Assembly: GCA_001898505.1 (NCBI GenBank)
Contig: MKTZ01000013.1
Coordinates: 1-64,000, forward strand
Origin: Sphingobacteriales bacterium 50-39
Lineage (GTDB): Bacteria; Bacteroidota; Bacteroidia; Chitinophagales; Chitinophagaceae
Length of the DNA: 64,000 nt
Reading direction: 5' to 3'
The notes under the pieces were generated by a model. The model was not told the origin of the DNA. It searched no databases and saw only the letters and a program-made list of their open reading frames with translations. This document shows, piece by piece, positions 1 to 6,401 of the stretch; position 1 is the first letter of the stretch, and every line of letters starts with the position of its first letter. The translations under genes were made by a program, and so were the position numbers.

Positions 1-481
1 AGAATACCAGGGCGGTGAAGAAGGCCGAAGAAGCATACACTTCGCCCTCCACGGCGCTGTACCAGAAGGAGTCGCAGAAGGTATAGGCCAGGGCGCCTAC
101 GACCCCGGCGCTCATGATGGTGAACAGCTGGCGTCTATCGGGTTCAGTAGAAGTATTTTGTTTTTGGACGAGTTTACGGGCGAAGTGCGTGATGGTCCAG
201 AACAGGAAGAGGATGGACAGGCCGCTGGCGATGGCGCTCATAAAGTTGACGCCGCGGGCGGCGGTATGCGGGTTGTCGCCGAAGAGGATGATGAAGAAGC
301 GGCCCATAAGGACGAAGAGGGGGGCGCCGGGGGGGTGGGGGATCTGGAGCTTGTAGCAGCTGGAGACGAATTCACCGCAATCCCAGAAGCTGCCGGTAGG
401 TTCCATGGTCATGACGAAGACAGTACAGGCGATAACTCCCACGACCCAGCCCACGACATTGTTCACTCTGTTAAAACTCAT
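1..481 (-). CDS. DUF2723 membrane protein, N-terminal part (runs off the left edge)
   Basis: The minus strand is open from an ATG at 481 to the edge of the window, giving 160 residues with no stop. The start reads MSFNRVNNVVGWVVGV and is followed by a hydrophobic segment. The stretch EPTGSFWDCGEF, then KLQIPHPPGAPLF near residues 47-60, is the conserved N-terminal signature of DUF2723 proteins, related to protein O-mannosyltransferase/TMEM260. These are large multi-pass inner-membrane proteins thought to transfer sugars to exported proteins in Bacteroidota. At least three hydrophobic segments are visible (about residues 8-24, 55-75, 85-105). The acidic residues of WDCGEF fit the catalytic loop of GT-C enzymes. 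The family is usually far longer, so most of the gene lies outside. The family call is firm; the substrate is unknown. Confidence 0.85.
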   Translation of the reverse strand, partial: MSFNRVNNVVGWVVGVIACTVFVMTMEPTGSFWDCGEFVSSCYKLQIPHPPGAPLFVLMGRFFIILFGDNPHTAARGVNFMSAIASGLSILFLFWTITHFARKLVQKQNTSTEPDRRQLFTIMSAGVVGALAYTFCDSFWYSAVEGEVYASSAFFTALVF

Positions 482-790
482 AAAAACTTAGATTTTAATG
501 GGCAGACACGCTTAATTGATTTCCAAAGGCGTCTGCTGACCTTTGGGTGGCAAAGGACGCAATTTTGAAGCATAAACGCAAATTTTTGGAGACCCCCAAG
601 AGCCGCGAGGGCGGCTCGTCCGATAGGACAGACAGAACCGAGCCCCGCAAAGGTTCCGACCAAGGAGGAGCGTGACGAAGCAGCTCCGACGAAGGCCCAA
701 TGCCCGGGGATACCTCAATATTCATCAAATTTGGGGAGTTGTGGAAAGCTGGGGGAAAAATTAACGGGTAATTAACGGAATGGGAGCGAC
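482..790. other. Intergenic stretch, no gene seen
   Basis: These 309 bases lie between the ends of two minus-strand genes. Short open frames exist but none has a recognisable product or coding-like composition. The middle (about 600-710) is GC-rich with short inverted GGAGC/GCTCC words, while the two ends are AT-rich. I see no RNA gene and no clear terminator. Confidence 0.5.
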
Positions 791-1612
791 CTACTCGAAA
801 TAGACCCGGATGGTCTGATAGAATAGGCGGCTTTGGAGGTATTGGTTCTGGGATTGTTCGGAGAAGCCCTGGAGGCCGAAGAGACCGGCCGCATTGCCTT
901 TTTGGATGGCTATTTCCAAATAACCCGCAGAATTGAAAAGCGCCAGTTTTTCTCCTTCTCCCACGTCGGCGTACGTTTCGCTGATCTTTTCTATGACCTC
1001 GTCCCTTTTGAATACGATGCGGAAGCTGCGGCCTTTGCGGCGTTCTTCGAACTCATCCCGGGTGATATTGACGATGACATTCTCGAAGTGGTCGATGAAG
1101 ATGATCTGTCCTTCTATCCAATTATCGCCAAATATGGGGCGGAGATGATTTTTTTCGGTGAAGAGGGGATCGGGGACGCCAATGTCTGTCAGGCGGCTGC
1201 CGTCGATGAGCTCCTGTACCGCGCGGCCCATCACACCCGTGCAGTACAGGGTATTTTTGATGGAGGTCTTGTCCAGGGGCAGACCGATGAGCATTTCGGG
1301 GCGGCCTTCCAGGATCATAGTGAGCAGACCGTTGTCGGCACAGAGCAGGTATTGGTCATTGTGATAAGCCAGGAGTAGCTGTTCGGGCTTTTTTTCGAAC
1401 ATATTGACCAGGATGAGATGATAGGTATAAGGAGGGAAGTTCTTAATGGCATTCCTGCAGACATAGGCTGCCTGTGGGTAATTGAAGGGGGAGAGATCGT
1501 GAGAGATATCCAGGATAGTGAATGCCGGGTTGATTTGCGCTAACTGGCCTTTTACAGCTCCTACCAGGTAATCCTTCTGACCGATGTCTGACGTCAGTGT
1601 TAATAAGGCCAT
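791..1612 (-). CDS. S-adenosyl-L-methionine hydrolase / hydroxide adenosyltransferase (DUF62)
   Basis: This 273-residue protein belongs to the DUF62 family (SAM_HAT_N plus SAM_HAT_C), whose members hydrolyse S-adenosylmethionine to adenosine and methionine. The N-terminus LTLTSDIGQKDYLVGAVKG (about residues 4-22) contains the conserved T-D-x-G nucleoside-binding signature. DISHDLSPF (about 36-44) and ADNGLL (about 92-97) are further family landmarks. The C-terminal half (from about 160, FGDNWIEGQIIFIDHFENVIVNI) is the beta-barrel domain, with the conserved D-x-F-G/E-N-V-x-T-N type element. Length is typical and no signal peptide is present, so it is cytosolic. It starts 9 bases after the stop of the upstream SDR gene and is probably co-transcribed with it. 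The ATG at 1612 is the only sensible start. Confidence 0.9.
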   Translation of the reverse strand: MALLTLTSDIGQKDYLVGAVKGQLAQINPAFTILDISHDLSPFNYPQAAYVCRNAIKNFPPYTYHLILVNMFEKKPEQLLLAYHNDQYLLCADNGLLTMILEGRPEMLIGLPLDKTSIKNTLYCTGVMGRAVQELIDGSRLTDIGVPDPLFTEKNHLRPIFGDNWIEGQIIFIDHFENVIVNITRDEFEERRKGRSFRIVFKRDEVIEKISETYADVGEGEKLALFNSAGYLEIAIQKGNAAGLFGLQGFSEQSQNQYLQSRLFYQTIRVYFE

Positions 1613-1621
1613 TGGCTGCTT

Positions 1622-2428
1622 TTATTTTACGAGTTCTCCATTTTTATAGTAGTGATTGTAGGTGAGTCGATCAGCCAGCGATGGGAATATTTTATTGAGC
1701 AATACCGTGACTTTGCCGGTGAAGCTGAGTACGATGGTCCGTTTGCGTTTTTCTATGGCGCGCAGGATGTGACGGGCGCATTCTTCGGCTGTCATGAGCT
1801 TGCCTTCGTCCAGGACGCTTTCGCCGCGGGCCTGGCCTTTATTATCGAGGGCGGCGTGGCGGATATTGCTGGCGACGAATCCGGGGCAGGCCCACATGAC
1901 ATGGACGCCGGAGTGGAGCAGTTCGGTGCGAAGGGATTCTAGCCAACCCTGGAGGGCGAATTTCGAGGCGGAGTAGGCACTTCTGCCGGGGAGGCCGCGG
2001 TAGCCGGCGACCGAGGATATGCCGACGACCGACCCTTTTCTTTCCAGGATGGAGGGGAGGGCGTATTTGGTGCAATATATGGCTCCAAGGAAGTTGATCT
2101 CCATGACTTTACGGGTCACATCCGTGACCGAGTCGAGAAAGAGGGCGCGCATGCTGATGCCGGCGTTGTTGATGAGGATGTCGATGCCTCCAAAGGTCTC
2201 GATGGTGGATTCGATAAATCGGCGGCATTCCTCTTCGTCGCTGACGTCACAGGCGACGGCATGGAGGAGGACGCTGGCGTATTCGACCTGGAGTTTATAG
2301 ATCTTGTCGTGGTTGCGGCCGCAGGTGGCGATCTTGGCGCCGAGGGGGATAAGGGATTCGATCAGCGCTTTGCCGATGCCATCGCTACCGCCTGTGATCA
2401 CGACTACTTTATCTTGGAAGAACGACAT
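1622..2428 (-). CDS. SDR-family NAD(P)-dependent oxidoreductase
   Basis: Classical short-chain dehydrogenase of 268 residues. The cofactor-binding TGGSDGIG motif is at residues 12-19, NNAG lies near residue 90, the catalytic Ser is in GISSVAG and the catalytic Tyr/Lys in YSASK near residue 155. The C-terminal extension is basic and hydrophobic (KRKRTIVLSFTGKVTVLL), as in SDRs that sit near membranes and act on lipids or sterols (DHRS7-like). The substrate cannot be read from the sequence. The frame is open further upstream to 2518, but those extra residues have no SDR character, and MSFFQDKVVVITGG is a normal SDR N-terminus, so I chose the ATG at 2428. It is the first gene of a probable two-gene unit with the SAM hydrolase. 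Confidence 0.9.
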   Translation of the reverse strand: MSFFQDKVVVITGGSDGIGKALIESLIPLGAKIATCGRNHDKIYKLQVEYASVLLHAVACDVSDEEECRRFIESTIETFGGIDILINNAGISMRALFLDSVTDVTRKVMEINFLGAIYCTKYALPSILERKGSVVGISSVAGYRGLPGRSAYSASKFALQGWLESLRTELLHSGVHVMWACPGFVASNIRHAALDNKGQARGESVLDEGKLMTAEECARHILRAIEKRKRTIVLSFTGKVTVLLNKIFPSLADRLTYNHYYKNGELVK

Positions 2429-2563
2429 ATTTATGGGTTGTGGCTGCAAACTTATGAGTTTATGGGGGATAAACATAAAAATGGTGGGGTGAACTGTCGC
2501 TTCGTCGTTCATCCACAATGTTGATAACCATTCTTTTTTCGTGGGAAAATACTGAGAGAAAAA

Positions 2564-2594
2564 TTTGTTGAAAATGGATTTTGGCGTATTTTTG
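2564..2594 (+). promoter_or_regulatory. Bacteroidota-type promoter of tRNA-Lys
   Basis: TTTG at 2564-2567 and TATTTTTG at 2587-2594 match the -33 (TTTG) and -7 (TAnnTTTG) elements recognised by the Bacteroidota primary sigma factor, separated by exactly 19 bases. The tRNA begins 22 bases after the -7 element, consistent with a short 5' leader. Confidence 0.75.
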
Positions 2595-2615
2595 CACTCC
2601 CAAAAAACACGGGAT

Positions 2616-2688
2616 GATTCCGTAGCTCAGTTGGTAGAGCAATACACTTTTAATGTATGGGTCCTGGGTTCGAGTCCCAGCGGGATCA
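2616..2688 (+). tRNA. tRNA-Lys (anticodon TTT)
   Basis: The 73-base cloverleaf folds by eye. The acceptor stem is GATTCCG/CGGGATC, the D arm GCTC/GAGC with an AGTTGGTA loop, and the anticodon stem ATACA/TGTAT with loop CTTTTAA, so the anticodon is TTT. The T arm is CTGGG/CCCAG around TTCGAGT, and the discriminator base is A. The CCA end is not encoded. An 11-bp copy of its 3' end occurs about 3 kb downstream (5708-5718). Confidence 0.95.
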
Positions 2689-2689
2689 C
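2679..2689 (+). repeat. tRNA 3'-end repeat, proximal copy (candidate att site)
   Basis: AGCGGGATCAC, the last ten bases of the tRNA plus one, is repeated exactly at 5708-5718 in the same orientation. Integrative elements commonly use tRNA 3' ends as attachment sites, and the interval contains mostly degraded accessory genes. The repeat is short, so its role as an att site is an inference. Confidence 0.4.
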
Positions 2690-2699
2690 AGCCAAGTGC

Positions 2700-2733
2700 A
2701 AAGCCTTCAGGTCAATTGATTTGAAGGCTTTTT
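2700..2733 (+). terminator. Rho-independent terminator after tRNA-Lys
   Basis: AAAGCCTTCA (2700-2709) pairs perfectly with TGAAGGCTTT (2722-2731) around a 12-base loop, and a run of T follows. It lies 11 bases after the tRNA end on the same strand. Confidence 0.8.
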
Positions 2734-2770
2734 CGTTAGTATAACGAATAGGTGCCAAATGGACGCAGTA

Positions 2771-3250
2771 TCATGATGTTCCCAATATCTTTTGTATTCG
2801 TTCCAACTCAATTACATCCTGCTGATCTTTCGGCCGATTGACGGCCTTTTTATTTGCTATGAGTTGGTTAATATGTAAAAAAGGAATTTGCACTCCATCA
2901 ATATCAGCAATAGCTGCCATATTCAGGCATTCATCGAAAGTATAACCTTCAAGTCCTTTCATATTAACCAGGATATCCAATCGAAGCCCATTCATTAAAT
3001 GAAAGTCAGTCCAGCCTGGAATAAACTGAATCGTTTCCAGCATGTAATAATCTCCCATTCCACATTCAATAAAGGCCGCCCTTAATCGCTGCCTGTTTTC
3101 AAGCGTGTCCTCAATCCAAATATCGATGTCACCAGTAAATCGTTGATAACCGTGGAGGTTGGTGGCGTATCCTCCAACCATAATATATTTTACTTTGGTT
3201 TTCTGCAGTGCAGCCCAGAACTTTAATATCTCCTCGTCGAAAATATCCAT
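2771..3250 (-). CDS. Nucleotidyltransferase-fold protein (DUF6036/AbiEii-like)
   Basis: Small 159-residue protein with the nucleotidyltransferase signature. IMVGGYATNLHGYQRFTGDI (about residues 23-42) carries the GG(Y)A helix, with the D-x-D pair following in GDIDIWIED. LRLDIL near residue 93 supplies the third strand aspartate. This is the arrangement of minimal nucleotidyltransferases such as MNT and AbiEii-type toxins, which transfer nucleotides to tRNA or protein. The gene begins 5 bases after the stop of a 62-residue minus-strand gene, so the two form a probable operon. The AT-rich composition and the position right after a tRNA suggest acquired DNA. Whether it is a toxin, a resistance-type enzyme or something else cannot be settled here. 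Confidence 0.75.
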   Translation of the reverse strand: MDIFDEEILKFWAALQKTKVKYIMVGGYATNLHGYQRFTGDIDIWIEDTLENRQRLRAAFIECGMGDYYMLETIQFIPGWTDFHLMNGLRLDILVNMKGLEGYTFDECLNMAAIADIDGVQIPFLHINQLIANKKAVNRPKDQQDVIELERIQKILGTS

Positions 3251-3255
3251 GAATA

Positions 3256-3444
3256 CTACTTACTGACGAAAGGTTTATGTGTTATGACAGCTTTTTTCAT
3301 CGTCTGCCGTACCTTGTACAGGCGGGTGGCCATTAGAAATCTCTCCTTGTAGGAACGGCGAAGGCTTTCCCTTAATAAATCCAATTCAGCCTTTTCAAAA
3401 TCGGACGTTTGGTCAGGAGATGATTGATTTTTATCTAATGCCAT
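3256..3444 (-). CDS. Small charged protein upstream of the nucleotidyltransferase
   Basis: A 62-residue basic protein, predicted mostly helical (EKAELDLLRESLRRSYKERF, then a second helix MATRLYKVRQTMKKA). I chose the ATG at 3444; a TTG two codons upstream is less likely. It ends 5 bases before the nucleotidyltransferase start, a spacing typical of translationally linked pairs. I do not recognise a family. Position and size would suit a partner or antitoxin, but no DNA-binding fold is obvious. Confidence 0.55.
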   Translation of the reverse strand: MALDKNQSSPDQTSDFEKAELDLLRESLRRSYKERFLMATRLYKVRQTMKKAVITHKPFVSK

Positions 3445-3525
3445 TTTCAAAATGATGGGTTACCAGGCCTAATTTAGTAAAAGATTGCAACTTTACAAAA
3501 GGCCTCTTCTCTTACTTGTTTGTAA

Positions 3526-3796
3526 TCAAATAGTTGCGGTTTTTTTGCAACCCCAAGTGGCAGCTTCATAGATCAATATTTTATCTTTTTCAAGATAGAT
3601 CTTCTAGCTCCTGTTGAAAGCCAAAGAACTTCATTCCGATGTGTTTGGAGTAATCTAATTCTAGCAATAAGTCGAAGTCGGTGCCCTCTTTTTGGGTAGT
3701 ATCTCGAATATAAGACCAGAAAACATATGCCCTCATTATGGGCTTATGGGCAAAGTAATCGCAAAGAAGGTCAATCTCATAAGTGGAGAGGAGCAT
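3526..3796 (-). pseudogene. Remnant of a MNT-type nucleotidyltransferase (internal deletion and frameshift)
   Basis: The first 68 codons (ATG at 3796) match the start of MNT-domain proteins, through ELDYSKHIGMKFFGFQQELE to EDLS. The usual G-S-x-x-R motif reads WSYIRD and the D-x-D pair is DFDLL, so the first key glycine is lost. The frame stops at 3590-3592. In another frame of the same strand, 3600 to 3526 reads IYLEKDKILIYEAATW, which matches the usual C-terminal end of the family. The middle part (the segment that normally continues from EDL to the last helix) is therefore missing and the ends are joined out of frame. It is almost certainly inactive. Confidence 0.7.
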
Positions 3797-3804
3797 AAAT
3801 TAGA

Positions 3805-4569
3805 TTAATTAGTTCGCAGGAAATTCATTTCATACAATTTTGTGACGAGGTCTGATTGCCAAAACTTCTTAGTTTCAACCTCCATAATGGTCAGCTTGCC
3901 CCTGCCACCAGCTCCGGTATCCAGGTTAAAGACATTAACCCCTTGCATGGGTACAGTTACATTCCAGTTGGTTGTCGAAGTATGCCCAAGGTAAATCTCC
4001 TTAAATTGGGTTTTGATCTTGAAGGGAGGTTCATGCGGATATAAACGACTGCTTCTTTGCCATTCCCAGGCGGCTGCCCATAATTCACGATCCCAATAAT
4101 AGGTAGAAGGATGCTGATCCATAAAGCGGAAAAATCGATTGAAGCCGGCATGGACAAAACACCGCCCATCGTCGTCAATGAAATAAGGCTGTATTTTGGA
4201 GAAAAAATCTCTATGCTTCTTAGGAATATCCTCCGGGTTTAGAATATATGTCAGTGAGTATCCACCTGGAACGAATGGCCGTTTGCCCCCGCCCTGGCCT
4301 AGATATGATTGCACAGTAGCTAAGCCTCCGTACTCCCAATCTGCGGGATGACGGCCCGTTTGACAAAATTCATCGAACCAGTCATCATGATTGCCCCGGA
4401 TAGCTATCAAGTTATGGATTTTCAGTAATTCCTCAACACATTCAAACGCCTCGTCATGTCTGTCAACAATGTCTCCCAGCACGATCAGCCTGTCCTTTTG
4501 ATAGTTGAATTTTGACCGTTGCAGGCATTGTTTAAGTTTAGTGGACCCTGTCCGTAGGACAGGGCCCAC
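3805..4569 (-). pseudogene. 5'-truncated calcineurin-like serine/threonine phosphatase
   Basis: The frame encodes GDIVDRH (G-D-x-x-D-R, about residue 32), GNHD (about 59) and a late histidine in GHTS. These are metal-binding motifs of PPP-type metallophosphatases. The family should begin with a G-D-I-H-G motif about 25 residues before the GDxxDR block. Instead the reading frame reaches back only to KLKQCLQRSKFNYQKD and then enters a short palindrome (4537-4573), where a GTG at 4569 would have to serve as start. The first metal-binding D-x-H is therefore absent and the product is probably inactive. The rest of the domain, about 240 residues, looks undamaged, so the loss seems recent. Confidence 0.75.
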
Positions 4570-4573
4570 TAAA
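4537..4573. repeat. 37-bp near-perfect palindrome at a double gene truncation
   Basis: Two 17-base arms (4537-4553 and 4557-4573) pair at 16 of 17 positions around the loop GTA. Core arms are AGTGGACCCTGTCC and GGACAGGGCCCACT. It lies exactly between the broken 5' end of the minus-strand phosphatase and the broken 5' end of a plus-strand tyrosine-phosphatase fragment. No T-run follows on either side, so it is not an ordinary terminator. It could be the fused inverted ends of a lost insertion element. Confidence 0.7.
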
Positions 4574-4783
4574 ATATCCCAAGACCTTTTGCAGTGGGCT
4601 GATTCGCTCCTGGTTATGGAAAAGCATCATAGAAATTATAGTAGGATCCATTTTCCTGACATTTACAAGACGAAGAAAATCGTTTGCCTCTATATTGAAG
4701 ACGACTACGACTACATGCAGCCAGAATTAATTCTAACGTTGAAAGAAAAGGTTGAGGACGTTTATAAAAGAGGGCTAATGTAA
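4574..4783 (+). pseudogene. C-terminal fragment of a low-molecular-weight protein tyrosine phosphatase
   Basis: From 4574 the frame reads ISQDLLQWADSLLVMEKHHR and then HFPDIYKTKKIVCLYIEDDY, ending at TAA 4781-4783. This matches the C-terminal two thirds of small bacterial tyrosine phosphatases, whose helix W-A-D-x-x-x-V-M-E-K-x-H and D-x-x-x-Y/M-x-x-E-L segments are conserved. The N-terminal P-loop with C-x5-R, which holds the catalytic cysteine, is missing. The frame can be extended left only through the palindrome into unrelated sequence. It is non-functional as a phosphatase. Confidence 0.65.
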
Positions 4784-4983
4784 TTAGTGGTTGTCAAAAA
4801 TTTGGAAGCTATGAAGGCGCCGGCATAGCGCCCCGAATGCGTAGCATGAGGGGGACAGCGTTTCGGTTATACTGAAACATAGCTGGCTCCGGCTTCGGGA
4901 CCTTTGCTCTTCCTGATATCAGAAAAAAATTGTATTTTGCAATATGTCATGTAATGTTACCTGACGGACAAATGTATAGAGTT

Positions 4984-5211
4984 ATGAAGCTACTAAATGT
5001 GCCGATTGACGAATTTGAATATGCAAAACTGGGCCTGACCAGTGATACCATTTCCTTTCGTGACTTGAAGGAAAAGCTGAATATTGATTATGCAAAGGAA
5101 GCGCTTATTCAATGTAATGATATTGCTGAGAGGACTGGCCTGTCTCAGCTTAGTTTAGACGATATCAACGCTGAAATCAATGCCGTCCGGAATGCAAAAA
5201 GTAGTCATTGA
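4984..5211 (+). CDS. Antitoxin of a VapBC-like (PIN) pair
   Basis: A 75-residue acidic protein starting MKLLNVPIDEFEYAKLGL and ending in INAEINAVRNAKSSH. The short N-terminal strand with E-Y-x-K-x-G-L followed by helices, and the C-terminal S-x-x-D-I-x-x-E-I-N-x-V-R segment, resemble antitoxins paired with COG1569 PIN toxins in Bacteroidota. In-frame ATG codons at 4954 and 4972 are alternative starts. The 3' end overlaps the toxin start by 20 bases, as is usual in such operons. The gene appears intact although its toxin carries a stop codon. Confidence 0.6.
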   Translation: MKLLNVPIDEFEYAKLGLTSDTISFRDLKEKLNIDYAKEALIQCNDIAERTGLSQLSLDDINAEINAVRNAKSSH

Positions 5212-5614
5212 CACCAACGTAATCGTTGCCGCTTTAATAGGTTCCAGTTTTCCCCGCCAAATATTATATAACCTTGTTTTTGAGAAATAGGTGATTGTAT
5301 GTACTTCTACTGAGCTATTTAAAGAGTACATCGAGGTTCTAAAAAGGGATAAGTTTAGGAAGTACCCTGAGTTAGTCACCAAAGCGGAAATTGTTCTTAA
5401 TAAATTATACGAGCTTTCTATAAAATATATTCCATCTGTTAAGCTGATCGTCATCAAGGATGATCCGGATAACAGGGTCCTTGAATTAGCCGTCACTGCT
5501 CAGACTGATTTTATTATTACTGGGAATACCAAGGATTTTTCTTTTAGTCAATATGAGGGAATAAGTATAGTGACCCCAGAGCAATTTATCGCCATTGTAT
5601 CAAAGCCGAATTAG
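5192..5614 (+). pseudogene. PIN-family toxin (COG1569) interrupted by an in-frame amber codon
   Basis: The frame begins MQKVVIDTNVIVAALIGSSF, the standard PIN start with the first catalytic aspartate in VIDTN. It runs 32 codons and meets TAG at 5288-5290, then continues in the same frame for 107 codons to 5614. The second part has the PIN landmarks STELFKEY (catalytic Glu) and ITGNTKDF (catalytic Asp), and ends EQFIAIVSKPN. Removing the single stop restores a protein of about 140 residues, the normal family length. The start lies inside the 3' end of the antitoxin gene. A nonsense mutation that disarms the RNase toxin is the simplest reading. Confidence 0.75.
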
Positions 5615-5707
5615 TTCGATGGGAAGGCAGGTAAATTTTTATCTATATGGCGAGGATCAAAACGATTTTGATGCCCTTTTAAGGTCCTGTGGGGATCCTG
5701 TAATTCT

Positions 5708-5718
5708 AGCGGGATCAC
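5708..5718 (+). repeat. tRNA 3'-end repeat, distal copy (candidate att site)
   Basis: AGCGGGATCAC is identical to 2679-2689 at the end of tRNA-Lys. A terminator-like hairpin follows within 15 bases, which could be the original terminator of the tRNA before insertion. Confidence 0.4.
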
Positions 5719-5730
5719 TTAGAAAGGAGT

Positions 5731-5757
5731 AGGTCGCTGCAAATCAGTGACCTTTTC
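5731..5757 (+). terminator. Terminator-like hairpin
   Basis: AGGTCGCTG (5731-5739) pairs with CAGTGACCT (5745-5753) with one G-T mismatch around a 5-base loop, followed by a T-rich run. It reads on the plus strand, after the PIN pseudogene. It may once have served tRNA-Lys. Confidence 0.6.
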
Positions 5758-5786
5758 TTTTTATTTTATTCTAGTCTCCTACCCAG

Positions 5787-6401
5787 TCAAATCATCCCCT
5801 TACTCACCGCTATCCTGATCAAGGCCGCAATGTTTCTGGCTTCAAATTTTGCAAGCAGATTTTTTCGATGTGTGTCTACCGTTGTAACACTGATAAATAA
5901 TTTCACAGCGATCTCATTATTCGTCATTCCCGCAGAAATCAGTTCCAACACTTCTTTTTCTCTTCTTGTTAAAACGATCCGATTGTTTCCCTGGTTACGC
6001 AGTGCCAGGGTAACCTCATGGCTCAGGTATTTCCTTCCGCTCATGACCAGTTGCATGGCTTCGATCAGTTCATCCTTGGTTGCATTCTTTAACACATAAC
6101 CGGAAGCGCCATTGTCGAGCATCTTCTGAATAAAGCTCTGCTGGTCAAATGTGCTCAATCCGATCACATATACCTGCGGGTAAAGGTCCAGGACCTCCTT
6201 GCACAGATCAATTCCGCTTTTGTCCGGAAGGTTGATATCCATTAAGATGATATCCGGTAATTGCTTCTGCAGATAAGCCATACAGGAGATCGCATTCGTG
6301 GCATGCCCGGCCCATTCGATCTCCTTTTCATTTTGTAATAATGAGCGTATACCTTCTATCACCATATAGTGATCATCGACTATAAAAACACTTATTGCCA
6401 T
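5787..6401 (-). CDS. NarL/FixJ-family response regulator
   Basis: Response regulator of 204 residues. The receiver domain spans about 1-120 with acidic pair D9/D10, phospho-acceptor D55 (ILMDINLPD), the conserved S/T near 83-84 and K105. The C-terminal LuxR-type HTH (about 138-200) begins LTRREKEVLELISAGMTNNE and contains the recognition helix VTTVDTHRKNLLAKF. Its ATG overlaps the stop of the kinase gene (TAATG), so the two are translationally coupled. The kinase is its likely partner. Targets are unknown, but the divergently transcribed set starting at 8516 is the obvious candidate. Confidence 0.92.
   Translation of the reverse strand: MAISVFIVDDHYMVIEGIRSLLQNEKEIEWAGHATNAISCMAYLQKQLPDIILMDINLPDKSGIDLCKEVLDLYPQVYVIGLSTFDQQSFIQKMLDNGASGYVLKNATKDELIEAMQLVMSGRKYLSHEVTLALRNQGNNRIVLTRREKEVLELISAGMTNNEIAVKLFISVTTVDTHRKNLLAKFEARNIAALIRIAVSKGMI

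Noticed and set aside
158-568. Long plus-strand frame opposite the DUF2723 gene
   Set aside because: It is antisense to a clear family match and its acidic, repetitive translation reflects the GC bias of the real gene.
600-720. GC-rich stretch as a structured RNA
   Set aside because: Only 5-bp inverted words were found; no convincing fold and no known RNA family.
4918-4953. Promoter for the antitoxin gene (TATTTTG near 4932)
   Set aside because: One base short of the TAnnTTTG consensus and no correctly spaced TTTG.
5291-5614. Second half of the PIN toxin as an independent gene
   Set aside because: It starts directly after an amber codon in the same frame and lacks the first catalytic aspartate, so it is the broken 3' part of the toxin.
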